Source of the DNA: Roseomonas sp. CECT 9278
Lineage (GTDB): Bacteria > Pseudomonadota > Alphaproteobacteria > Acetobacterales > Acetobacteraceae
Direction: 5' to 3'
Assembly (NCBI RefSeq): GCF_918698155.1
Contig: NZ_CAKKLX010000025.1
Span: 1-64,000, forward strand
DNA: 64,000 nt
Shown: positions 1-6,939 of the stretch, one piece after another
Layout: every line of letters starts with the position of its first letter
Position numbering within the stretch: position 1 is the stretch's first letter
Translations under genes and position numbers: made by a program
Notes under the pieces: model-generated
The model's input: the letters and a program-made list of their open reading frames with translations, nothing else
Told to the model about the DNA's origin: nothing
Databases searched by the model: none

Positions 1-86
1 AAGTCGCCCTCATCGCCTGCCTGCGCCGCCTGCTCACCATCCTCAACGCGATCATCAAGGCGCAACGTCCATGGCAAAACGCTTGA
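1..86 (+). CDS. IS110-family transposase, C-terminal end only (partial)
   Basis: Reading from base 3, the frame gives 27 residues beginning VALIACLRRLLTILNAI and ending RPWQNA, with a TGA stop at 84-86. The pattern of A-hydrophobic-R-K/R-LL-x-ILNA followed by a short basic tail with W is the usual extreme C-terminus of IS110/IS1111 transposases, which use a DEDD RuvC-like catalytic domain plus a C-terminal serine-containing domain. Both catalytic domains would lie left of the window, so intactness cannot be judged. IS110 elements lack long terminal inverted repeats, so the right end cannot be placed exactly. It probably lies between the stop and the inverted repeat that begins at 121. Confidence 0.72.
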   Translation, partial: VALIACLRRLLTILNAIIKAQRPWQNA

Positions 87-120
87 CCCGCAAGACGGTC
101 GCTCTGGACACCAATACCTG

Positions 121-198
121 ATCGGGGGATTCGGGGAGGGGCATCGACGGCACCGCCATCGCGACAGGCACGCCATGCCCCTCCCCAAATCCCCCGAT
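121..198. repeat. 24-bp imperfect inverted repeat beside the IS110 end
   Basis: Bases 121-144 and 175-198 form a long inverted repeat: reverse-complementing one arm matches the other at 23 of 24 positions, with one C/T difference. A 30-base spacer separates the arms. The arms are rich in G or C runs (ATCGGGGGATT and GGGGAGGGGCAT). No start codon or coding frame is supported here. It lies between the IS110 transposase stop and the end of the LysR gene, and could be a transcriptional stop for both, or a REP-like target for IS110 insertion. Confidence 0.8.
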
Positions 199-210
199 TG
201 AAGTTGCGGG

Positions 211-266
211 ATCCAAGGGCCTTAAGCCCTTGGCGGAGGGGGTTCGGGGGAGGCAGCGCCTCCCCC
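211..266 (+). repeat. Double-hairpin dispersed element, copy 1
   Basis: Two adjacent hairpins. CCAAGGGC (213-220) pairs with GCCCTTGG (226-233); the loop CTTAA contains the LysR stop codon. GGGGGAGGC (246-254) pairs with GCCTCCCCC (258-266) across a 3-base loop. The same arrangement of two hairpins in the same order recurs at 62140-62189 on the other strand with different stem sequences. The last residues of the LysR protein (GGGAASPEPPPPRA) are encoded by this element. It probably serves as a transcription stop. Confidence 0.7.
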
Positions 267-1193
267 GTCCACGCCCTCCATGGCCGGCACTTCCCGCGCC
301 ACCGCCAGCATCAGCCGGCGCAGCCAGGCGTGGCCGGCGTCGCTTTCGAAGCGGCGGTGGAAGATCAGCGACAGGCGGGTGTGGCGCATCTCGATGGGCG
401 ATTCGCGCAGGGCCAGGCCGTGGGCCTCGGCCAGCCGTTGCGCCAGGCGGCCTGACAGCGTCATCACCATGTCGGTGCGCGCCAGGATCTCGGGCACTGC
501 GGACAGGTGGGCGACCACCGCCCCCAGCCGGCGCCGCTTGCCGCGGCTGGCGAGTGCGACGTCCAGCGCGCCGTCGCGCGATCCGTTGGGTGAATGCAGC
601 AGGTGCGGGTAGCCGATCAGCCGGTCCTCGGTCAGCACGCCGGTGGCCAGCGGATGGCCCGGCCGCATCAGCGTCAGGAAGCCTTCCGGCAGCAGCCGGA
701 TGCGCGTGTAGATCGCCGGCGGTTCGGGCAGCACGCCGATCGCCAGCGCGGCCTCCCCGCGGTCCAGCAGCGCCTGCCAGTTGGTGCGGTCGGCGTGGCT
801 GATCGCGAGCAGGCAGCCCGGCGCCTCGCGCGCCATGCGTTCCAGCAGGCGGGGGGCCAGCACCGCCTCGGCATATTCGCTGCACGCCACGGTGAAGACG
901 CGGTCGCTCGTGGCCGGGTCGAAGGGGGCGTTGACGGCCAGCGTCTCGCGCAGCCGGTCGAGCACCTCGGCGACCGGACCGGCGAGGGCGAGCGCGAGTG
1001 CGGTGGGTTCGACCCCGCCGGGGCGGCGCAGGAACAATTCGTCGTCGAGCGCCGCGCGCAGCCGGGCCAGCGCGTTGGAGACCGCCGGCTGCGACAGGTT
1101 CAGCCGCTGCGCGGCGCGCGTGACGTGCCGCTCGCGCGCCACCGCGTCGAACACCCGCAGCAGGTTGAGGTCGAGGGTCGAGAGATCAGCCAT
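222..1193 (-). CDS. LysR-family transcriptional regulator
   Basis: A 323-residue protein with a winged helix-turn-helix at about residues 5-62 (LDLNLLRVFDAVARERHVT, then AAQRLNLSQPAVSNALARLR). A periplasmic-binding-protein-like effector domain occupies about residues 90-295. The ATG at 1193 is preferred over upstream starts because the family begins a few residues before LDLNLLRVF and an AGG lies just upstream. The gene is divergent from the DoxX gene, with 110 bases between them, so it likely controls DoxX and itself. The C-terminal tail GGGAASPEPPPPRA is encoded by a hairpin repeat and is probably not functional protein. The effector is unknown. Confidence 0.9.
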   Translation of the reverse strand: MADLSTLDLNLLRVFDAVARERHVTRAAQRLNLSQPAVSNALARLRAALDDELFLRRPGGVEPTALALALAGPVAEVLDRLRETLAVNAPFDPATSDRVFTVACSEYAEAVLAPRLLERMAREAPGCLLAISHADRTNWQALLDRGEAALAIGVLPEPPAIYTRIRLLPEGFLTLMRPGHPLATGVLTEDRLIGYPHLLHSPNGSRDGALDVALASRGKRRRLGAVVAHLSAVPEILARTDMVMTLSGRLAQRLAEAHGLALRESPIEMRHTRLSLIFHRRFESDAGHAWLRRLMLAVAREVPAMEGVDGGGAASPEPPPPRA

Positions 1194-1270
1194 TCCTGCC
1201 GGTGATGATGGACGTTCCGAAGCGGCGTTGGAAGCAGCGGGGCCGCCGGAGGCATTGTCCGCGCCATCGC

Positions 1271-1285
1271 CGCCCCACCGGGGCG
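1271..1285 (+). promoter_or_regulatory. Small GC hairpin in the DoxX leader
   Basis: CGCCCC (1271-1276) and GGGGCG (1280-1285) are complementary across a 3-base loop. The hairpin lies 18 bases upstream of the DoxX start, within the LysR/DoxX divergent region. It may be part of the LysR binding region or a leader hairpin. With such high GC content, chance is possible. Confidence 0.35.
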
Positions 1286-1303
1286 CACACAAGGACCACG
1301 ACG

Positions 1304-1738
1304 ATGACCGACGTGAAGACCACCACCCCCTATGCCGCCCTGCTGCTGCGCGTCAGCATGGGGCTGCTGTTCCTGGCCCATGGCGGGCTGCTGAAGCTCG
1401 GCACCTTCGGGCTGGCGGGCACGATGGGGTTCTTCGGTTCGCTGGGCTATCCGCCGATCTTCGGCGCGATCGTCACCTTCGCCGAGATCGGCGCGGGCCT
1501 CGCGCTGATCGCCGGCGTGGGCGTGCGGACCGTGAGCCTGCTGTCGATCCCGATCCTGGTCGGCGCCACGATCCAGCACCTGCCCAATGGCTGGATGTTC
1601 GGCAACCCGCGCGGCGGCTGGGAATTCCCTGCCTTCTGGACGGCGGCGCTGCTGGTGCAGGCGGGGCTGGGCGCCGGGGCGCATGCGCTGGAGCTGGGCC
1701 GCCTGGCACGTCGCCAGGCCGGCACCGCCAGCGCGTAG
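1304..1738 (+). CDS. DoxX-family membrane protein
   Basis: A 144-residue protein with four predicted membrane helices. The N-terminal helix carries the family pattern LLLRVSMGLLFLAHGGLLKL, followed by GFFGSLGYPP and a GAGLALIAGVGVR segment. DoxX/DoxD-like proteins are small integral membrane proteins often linked to thiol or quinone redox and oxidative stress; the biochemical role here is not fixed by sequence. The ATG at 1304 gives the usual family length and start. The gene is transcribed away from a LysR regulator, a common bacterial arrangement. It stands alone on its strand. Confidence 0.85.
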   Translation: MTDVKTTTPYAALLLRVSMGLLFLAHGGLLKLGTFGLAGTMGFFGSLGYPPIFGAIVTFAEIGAGLALIAGVGVRTVSLLSIPILVGATIQHLPNGWMFGNPRGGWEFPAFWTAALLVQAGLGAGAHALELGRLARRQAGTASA

Positions 1739-2095
1739 CGAAGCAGCGGCGGGGGAAGCAATTCCCTCGTCTCCCGTGGCGGTGCGGTGCAACGCCACGG
1801 GATCGTGCCCGATCGCAGCGGCTCGCTGCATCGCGTCCGGGCCTGCTGCCTGGGCGCAACTTCATCCGCGTGATGGATGCGGTTCGAAGGGGTGGGGCTC
1901 TCGGTCGCGACCCCCGCAAGGCCTCGGCCGGTGCGGCGCCGCGGGCGGGCAAGGCGGCGGATCGCCCGCCATGGAACGCTGTCGCCCTGACGCGCACAGG
2001 CGCGCCGACGCCGGGCCGGCGGCCCGTTCAGGAGTCGTTCGAGACTGCGCCGCCCGGCGCGTCCCGGAGCCCGGCGCCGGCCGCTCCCCTGCCCG
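1739..2095. other. 357-base intergenic stretch with one strong hairpin
   Basis: No convincing coding frame, tRNA or known RNA was seen. A 9-bp perfect stem, CCCGTGGCG (1773-1781) with CGCCACGGG (1793-1801) and an 11-base loop, follows the DoxX stop by 34 bases. It could slow or stop transcription, although no T-run follows. The remainder is GC-rich, low-information sequence between the 3' ends of DoxX and the MAPEG gene. Confidence 0.5.
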
Positions 2096-2485
2096 TCACA
2101 GCCCGATCGCGGCGCCCAGCGCCAGCACGGCGGCCAGGGCCAGCGCGAACAGCGTCAGCACCATCCCCGCCGCGCGCAACGGCACGATGTCCGGCTCGCG
2201 CGACATCCCCACCGCGTGCAGCACGCGCCCGGCCAGCATCGCCGCGCCGGTGGCGTGCAGCGCCCAGCCCGGCGCCCCGCAAAGCTCCGCGGCCAGCAGC
2301 GCCGCCAGGAAGATCGGCACGTATTCGGCGAAGTTCGCATGGACGCGCGCCGCGCGTTCCAGCGCGCGATCGCCGCCGGTCCCGAGCACGATCCGCGTGC
2401 TGAAGCGCGCGCGCAGCACGCGCAGGGTCAGCACCAGGAACACAGCCAGAAGAAGGGCGGCATGGAGCGCGGCGATCCGGGGCAT
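2096..2485 (-). CDS. MAPEG-family membrane protein
   Basis: A 129-residue protein with four membrane helices. The hallmark second-helix region reads RVHANFAEYVPIFLAALLAA, matching the membrane-associated proteins in eicosanoid and glutathione metabolism family. It continues with GAAMLAGRVLHAVGMS. Bacterial members are poorly characterised and may have glutathione-transferase-like activity at the membrane. The ATG at 2485 gives the standard size. The gene is divergent from hemW, with 150 bases between them. Confidence 0.88.
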   Translation of the reverse strand: MPRIAALHAALLLAVFLVLTLRVLRARFSTRIVLGTGGDRALERAARVHANFAEYVPIFLAALLAAELCGAPGWALHATGAAMLAGRVLHAVGMSREPDIVPLRAAGMVLTLFALALAAVLALGAAIGL

Positions 2486-2635
2486 CGGCTTTCCTGTTCG
2501 AAGGACATCCAGGCTATGCGGCGGCGCCGGCAGGAACGGAAGGCCCGATCGCATCCCGACGCGATGCGCGCCGCGCCGCCCGCATGCGCCCCCGCCCGCC
2601 CCGTGCCATTCGACAGGACCGCGCGGGCGGACCAT

Positions 2636-3799
2636 ATGCCGCCGGTGACCGAGCCCCTCGCCCTGTATATCCACTGGCCCTTCTGCGCGGCGAAATGCCC
2701 CTATTGCGACTTCAATTCCCATGTGCGCGACAGCGTGGACGAGGCCCGCTTCCGTGACGCGCTGCGGCGCGAACTGGCGCATGAGGCCGCGCGGGTCGGC
2801 CGCCGTCCGCTCGCGAGCATCTTCTTCGGCGGCGGCACGCCATCGCTGATGTCGCCCGACACGGTGGCGGCGCTGATCGCCGATGCGCGGGCGCTGTTCG
2901 ATGCCGCGCCGGAAATCGAGGTCACGCTGGAAGCCAACCCCACCAGCGTCGAGATCGGGCGCCTGGCCGCCTTTCGCGACGCCGGGGTGAACCGCGCCAG
3001 CCTGGGTGTGCAGTCGCTGGAGGGGGAGGCGCTGCGCTTCCTCGGCCGCAAGCACGATGCGCGCGAGGCGATCGCCGCGCTGGAGGCCGCGCGTGCGATC
3101 TTCCCGCGCCTGTCCTTCGACCTGATCTACGCCCGCCCCGGCCAGGCCGAGGCCGCCTGGCGGGCCGAGCTGCGCCGTGCGCTGGCGCTGGCGGCGGATC
3201 ATCTCTCGCTCTACCAGCTGACCATCGAGCCCGGCACGCAATTCGCCACGCTGCATGCGCGCGGCGATTTCGCGCTGCCCGAGGGCGACGACGCCGCCCG
3301 CCTGTACCATGCCACCGCCGAGGAAGCCGCGCGCTTCGGCCTGCTGCCCTACGAGGTCAGCAACTACGCCAGGCCCGGCGCGGAAAGCCGGCACAACCTG
3401 GCCTATTGGCGGTATGGCGACTACCTCGGCATCGGCGCCGGGGCGCATCAGCGGCTGCTGCTGGACGGCCGCATGGTGGCCACGCGCCGGCACCGCGCGC
3501 CGGAGGAATGGGCCCGGCGCGTCGAACAGCACGGCCATGCGGCGACCGAGGAGGAGGTACTGCCCCCGCAGGACCGTGCGCGGGAGGCGCTGCTGATGGG
3601 CCTGCGCCTGGCCGAGGGCGTGGACCCCGCGCGGATCGCCGCCCGGTCCGGCCTGGCTTTCGCCGCCGCGGTGGATCCCGCGATGCTCGCCGCGCTGCTG
3701 GACGAGGACTACCTGGCCTGGACCCCCGAGGGCCGCCTGCGCGCCACGCCCGAGGGCATCGTGCGGCTCGACGCCCTGCTGCCGGTCCTGCTGCGGTAG
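2636..3799 (+). CDS. hemW: Radical SAM heme chaperone HemW
   Basis: A 387-residue protein with the radical SAM motif CAAKCPYC (Cys17, Cys21, Cys24), preceded by YIHWPF and followed by DFNSHV. The SAM-binding segment is FFGGGTPSLM. The downstream HemN_C-type region contains YEVSNYARPG, YWRYGDYLGIGAGAH and a C-terminal winged-helix-like domain. The CxxxCxxC spacing and the lack of the extra cysteine of coproporphyrinogen dehydrogenase fit HemW, which binds heme and transfers it to cytoplasmic or membrane targets. The ATG at 2636 is chosen because the family begins just before LALYIHWPFC. In many relatives rdgB precedes hemW; it does not here. Confidence 0.93.
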   Translation: MPPVTEPLALYIHWPFCAAKCPYCDFNSHVRDSVDEARFRDALRRELAHEAARVGRRPLASIFFGGGTPSLMSPDTVAALIADARALFDAAPEIEVTLEANPTSVEIGRLAAFRDAGVNRASLGVQSLEGEALRFLGRKHDAREAIAALEAARAIFPRLSFDLIYARPGQAEAAWRAELRRALALAADHLSLYQLTIEPGTQFATLHARGDFALPEGDDAARLYHATAEEAARFGLLPYEVSNYARPGAESRHNLAYWRYGDYLGIGAGAHQRLLLDGRMVATRRHRAPEEWARRVEQHGHAATEEEVLPPQDRAREALLMGLRLAEGVDPARIAARSGLAFAAAVDPAMLAALLDEDYLAWTPEGRLRATPEGIVRLDALLPVLLR

Positions 3800-3969
3800 G
3801 GCGTCTTGCGCCAAGCGCCCCGGGCGTGCATGCGCGGGAGGTGCCCTCCCCGGTCCTCGGTTCGCGAGCGCCGGCCACGCGCGCCTTGGCTCGCGTTGCC
3901 GTCTCTAGGCCAGTGCTTTTGCGAGCATCCTTACCCGACCAGGTGGACTCCACCGGATCGGGATCGGCT

Positions 3970-4668
3970 CTACCGGCGGCGCCGGGCGGGCGCCTCCGGC
4001 GCGGCCTCGGCGGCCGGCGCCGCGACGATGGCCGCCGCCTTCTGCCGGTCGAGCGCCGCCAGGTCCGCCGCGAGGTAGCCTTGCAGCACCTGCGGCGTGT
4101 CGATGGTGGCGTTCGACGCCCGCTGCGCGCGCGCGATGCTGGGCGCCGCCGCGGCGCGGATGGCACTGGCGCGGTCGGTGAACCAGGCGTCGCGCGCCTC
4201 GGCCGACGGGAAGGACTGCGGCGGCAGCATCACCGTGGTGTCGTTGTAGCGGCGCGTGCTGCCGCTGCGCACCACCGCGGCATTCTGGATGGCGCCGGTG
4301 CCGACCGGCTGCGGATGGTGGATCCCTTCCGCGAAGTCGCGCACGGGGCGGAGCGCGAGGGTGGTCTCCAGGTGACCCGGCGCGCTGCACGCGGCCTCGA
4401 TGATGGCGGTGCCGCGGGCCAGCGGCACCTGGGCAGGCGTGGTGACCTCCCCGATGCGGCTGCCATCGGCGGTATTGGTGAGGATGCACCGCGCGCCGGC
4501 CGGCTGGGAATTGAGCGTGATGCGGCCGGGGTAGGCGGCCGGACGGGCCTCCCCGCCCAGCGCCGAGCTGTCGGACAGGGCGCTGCCGCAGCCCGCCAGC
4601 GCCAGCAGGCCGAGCAAGGCGCCGGCGGCAGGGACGGTCCTGCGCAGGCCGTGGATGGGGTGACGCAT
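3970..4668 (-). CDS. Lipoprotein with PEGA-like repeat
   Basis: A 232-residue protein with a lipoprotein signal peptide (GALLGLLALAGC, lipidated Cys27). Residues about 45-110 (GRITLNSQPAGARCILTN and the following RGTAIIEAACSAPGHLETT) resemble a PEGA-type beta-sandwich, usually found in envelope proteins. The C-terminal third is Ala-rich and ends in a basic tail. It has no enzymatic motif. It is probably anchored at the inner or outer membrane. It is divergent from the SirB1-like gene across an unusually AT-rich promoter segment. Confidence 0.72.
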   Translation of the reverse strand: MRHPIHGLRRTVPAAGALLGLLALAGCGSALSDSSALGGEARPAAYPGRITLNSQPAGARCILTNTADGSRIGEVTTPAQVPLARGTAIIEAACSAPGHLETTLALRPVRDFAEGIHHPQPVGTGAIQNAAVVRSGSTRRYNDTTVMLPPQSFPSAEARDAWFTDRASAIRAAAAPSIARAQRASNATIDTPQVLQGYLAADLAALDRQKAAAIVAAPAAEAAPEAPARRRR

Positions 4669-4728
4669 GGCGTTTCTCCGACTGGGCGCGTGGCGTGGCG
4701 TGAGATCGTGCGCGGCGCTTCGAATTGA

Positions 4729-4757
4729 TTAATAAATCGTGAAACTCTCGAAAACAA
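4729..4757 (-). promoter_or_regulatory. Candidate sigma-70 promoter for the lipoprotein gene
   Basis: On the minus strand, TTGTTT (4757-4752) is followed 17 bases later by TATTAA (4734-4729). It sits in the most AT-rich stretch noticed in the window (about 4720-4780), about 60 bases upstream of the lipoprotein start. Spacing and composition fit a housekeeping promoter. The match to TTGACA/TATAAT is partial. Confidence 0.5.
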
Positions 4758-4802
4758 GATTTCTTTCGATTCACGAGACGCGCGGTCCGGCTGTCGCGCG
4801 CC

Positions 4803-5705
4803 ATGGCAACCGACCGCCTTGATGTCGCCGCTCGGCGCCGCAACACTGTCGCCATGCCGTCCGCCACAGGGGCCGAGGCCCGCGCCGCCCTCGAGGCCGC
4901 CGGCCAATTGCCCGACGCCGAGATCGACCTGGCCGCCACCGCGCTGCAATTCGCCCGGGTGGATGCGCCCGACGCCGACTGGCGCGACGCCGCCGCGACG
5001 CTGACCGCGATCGCCCGCGCCGCGGTCGGCGCCGCCGCAGCCGACCACGCCGCCGATGCCGGCGACCCGCAGGCGCGGCGCGAACGCCTGCTGGCCGTGC
5101 TGCACGGCGAATTCGGCCTGGCCGGCGACACCCAGACCTATGACGACCCGGCGAATGCCAACCTGATCCGCGTGCTGGAACGCCGGCGCGGATTGCCGGT
5201 GGCGCTGGGCATCCTGTGGCTGCACGCCGCGGAGGCCGCCGGCTGGGCGGCGCATGGCGTCGATTTCCCGGGGCATTTCCTGCTGGCGGTGGAAGGCACG
5301 CGCGGCCAGGCGCTGGTCGATGTCTTCGCCGGCGGCACCGCGCTGGAAGCGCCCGCCCTGCGCAGCCTGCTGAAGCGGGTCGAGGGCGAGGCGGCCGAGC
5401 TGCGCCCCGGGCTGCTGCGGCCCATGGGCAAGCGCGACGTGCTGCTACGCCTGCAGAACAACATCAAGCTGCGGCGCCTGCGGGCCGGCGCGCTGGAAGG
5501 CGCGCTGGCCTGCACCGAGGACATGCTGCGCCTGGCGCCCGATGCCGCGGCGCTGTGGCGCGAGGCAGGGCTGATGAACCAGCGCCTGGACCGGATCGGC
5601 GCCGCGTTGGGCTGTCTCGACCGCTTCCTGGTGCTGGTGCCGGAGGGCGAGGCCGCGCTGCGCATCCGCAGCCTGGTCGAGGAACTGCGGCAGAGATTGA
5701 ATTGA
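4803..5705 (+). CDS. SirB1-family transglutaminase-like/TPR protein
   Basis: A 300-residue protein. An N-terminal transglutaminase-like region carries the family segment NLIRVLERRRGLPVALGILW and the conserved GVDFPGHFLL. A C-terminal tetratricopeptide-like part (ALACTEDMLRLAPDAAALWR, then GAALGCLDRFLVLVPEGEAA) follows. This is the SirB1/DUF (transglutaminase-like superfamily plus TPR) architecture; the activity is unknown and catalytic residues may be degenerate. An ATG at 4854 (residue 18) is an equally plausible start, since neither has a clear ribosome binding site. Confidence 0.85.
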   Translation: MATDRLDVAARRRNTVAMPSATGAEARAALEAAGQLPDAEIDLAATALQFARVDAPDADWRDAAATLTAIARAAVGAAAADHAADAGDPQARRERLLAVLHGEFGLAGDTQTYDDPANANLIRVLERRRGLPVALGILWLHAAEAAGWAAHGVDFPGHFLLAVEGTRGQALVDVFAGGTALEAPALRSLLKRVEGEAAELRPGLLRPMGKRDVLLRLQNNIKLRRLRAGALEGALACTEDMLRLAPDAAALWREAGLMNQRLDRIGAALGCLDRFLVLVPEGEAALRIRSLVEELRQRLN

Positions 5706-5845
5706 TCCCTCAGGCGGCGGGCGGGCCGCGTCCGCGGCCCTTGCCTTCGCGCCGCGGACTGGCAGGCCCGGCGCGGCGGGCGGGTTGGGCGCGGTCGCGC
5801 AGTCGCGCTCCCGGATCGCGCTGCGCACGATCCGAAGTGTTTGCA
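5704..5845 (-). repeat. Dispersed structured element, copy A
   Basis: First of two tandem units. Read on the minus strand it has a 5' hairpin GGATCGTGC...GCGCGATCC, a conserved core GCGCGACCGCGCCCAACC, a GGCGCGAAGGCAAG segment, and a 3' hairpin GGGCCGCG-GA-CGCGGCCC followed by a CGCCTGAGGG box. The next unit begins immediately, giving a period of 142 bases. It lies at the 3' end of the SirB1-like gene. No protein is supported inside. Confidence 0.8.
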
Positions 5846-5980
5846 TGACCCTCAGGCGGCGGGCGGGCCGCGTCCGCGGCCCTTGCCTTCGCGCCGCGGA
5901 CTGGCGGGCCCGGCGCGGCGGGCGGGTTGGGCGCGGTCGCGCCGTGCGCTCCCGGATCGTGCGTCGCACGATCCGTGTTA
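5846..5980 (-). repeat. Dispersed structured element, copy B
   Basis: Second tandem unit, nearly identical to copy A. Its 5' hairpin (minus strand) GGATCGTGC-GAC-GCACGATCC is a perfect 9-bp stem, where copy A has a wobble or mismatch. The core and the 3' hairpin are the same. Together with copy A and about 100 bases of plain GC-rich sequence it fills the 379-base gap between the SirB1-like gene and lutA. Confidence 0.8.
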
Positions 5981-6084
5981 GCGGGGCCGCCGGCCCGGTG
6001 CTTCGGACGCGGAATGGCAGGGCGGCGCGCGGCGCGGGACAGCGGGGCTGTGCGGGCAGCGGGGACGATGCCTATTCTGCGCGC

Positions 6085-6939
6085 ATGTCCACGCCCAAGC
6101 CGCGCGTCGCGCTGTTCGTCACCTGCCTGGTCGACCTCTATCGACCCAGCGTGGGTTTCGCGGCGATCCGCCTGCTGGAACAGGCCGGCTGCGTGGTCGA
6201 GGTGCCGCCGGTCCAGACCTGCTGCGGCCAGCCCGCCTTCAATGCCGGGGACCGCGCGACGGCACGCGACCTCGCGCGCGGAATCATCGATGCCTTCGCC
6301 GGCTACGACCATGTCGTCGCACCGTCCGGGTCCTGCGCGGGCATGCTGGCCCATCACCTCCCGACCCTGTTCGAGGACGATCCGCAAGCCCGCGCGAAGG
6401 CCCAGGAGCTGGCGGGCCGCACGCACGAGCTGGTGTCCTTCCTGCGCGACGTGCGGGGCGTCGCGACGGTCGATGCGCGCTTCGACGGCACCGTCACCTA
6501 CCACGATTCCTGCGCCGGCCTGCGCGAGATGGGCGTGAAGGCGCAGCCGCGCGCGCTGCTGGCCGGCGTGCAGGGCCTGACTCTGGCGGAGATGGCCGAT
6601 CCCGAGATCTGCTGCGGCTTCGGCGGCACCTTCTGCGTGAAGTATCCGGACATCTCGACCCGCATGGTGACGGACAAGTGCCGCGACATCGCGGCGACCG
6701 GCGCCGGCACGCTGCTGGCCGGCGACATGGGCTGCCTGCTGAACATGGCCGGCCGCCTGACGCGCGAGGGCAGCGCGGTGCAGGTGCGCCACATCGCCGA
6801 GGTGCTGGCCGGCATGACGCAGGAGGTCGCGCCGATAGGCGCGCGGGACGTGGCACCGCCGATAGGCGCGCGGGACGTGGCACCGCCGATCGGCGCGCGG
6901 GATGCCACGCCGCCGTCCCAGGGGGGCCGGACGCCATGA
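6085..6939 (+). CDS. lutA: L-lactate utilisation iron-sulfur subunit LutA
   Basis: A 284-residue (Fe-S)-binding protein with two CCG domains: TCCGQPAFNAGD (Cys46-Cys47) and ICCGFGGTFCVKYPDIS near residue 175. It also has the conserved early Cys14 (FVTCLVDLYRP) and YHDSCAGLREMGV. This is the LutA/YkgE pattern; with LutB and LutC it oxidises L-lactate to pyruvate in the cytoplasm. The ATG at 6085 matches the family start. The tail is odd: after the normal end, three 9-residue repeats of the type PPIGARDVA are added. The stop overlaps the next start (ATGA). Confidence 0.9.
   Translation: MSTPKPRVALFVTCLVDLYRPSVGFAAIRLLEQAGCVVEVPPVQTCCGQPAFNAGDRATARDLARGIIDAFAGYDHVVAPSGSCAGMLAHHLPTLFEDDPQARAKAQELAGRTHELVSFLRDVRGVATVDARFDGTVTYHDSCAGLREMGVKAQPRALLAGVQGLTLAEMADPEICCGFGGTFCVKYPDISTRMVTDKCRDIAATGAGTLLAGDMGCLLNMAGRLTREGSAVQVRHIAEVLAGMTQEVAPIGARDVAPPIGARDVAPPIGARDATPPSQGGRTP
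6829..6910 (+). repeat. 27-base tandem repeat at the lutA 3' end
   Basis: About three units of 27 bases, each reading approximately CCGCCGATAGGCGCGCGGGA followed by CGTGGCA, in frame with lutA and encoding PPIGARDVA repeats. The first two are almost identical; the third has diverged. Such repeats can change copy number by slippage, always in frame here. Confidence 0.8.

Noticed and set aside
1739-2095. tRNA or small RNA in the gap between DoxX and the MAPEG gene
   Set aside because: There is no cloverleaf or conserved TTCGA loop. A single GC-rich hairpin is not enough for a gene call.
4803-5004. A separate small plus-strand gene beginning at 4819
   Set aside because: It overlaps the SirB1-like gene in another frame and has no ribosome binding site or recognisable motif.
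5785-6084. N-terminal extension of LutA and several small proteins inside repeats A and B
   Set aside because: The frame is translated repeat DNA (Arg/Gly/Ala-rich), and LutA homology starts at 6085. The same frames occur in all repeat copies.
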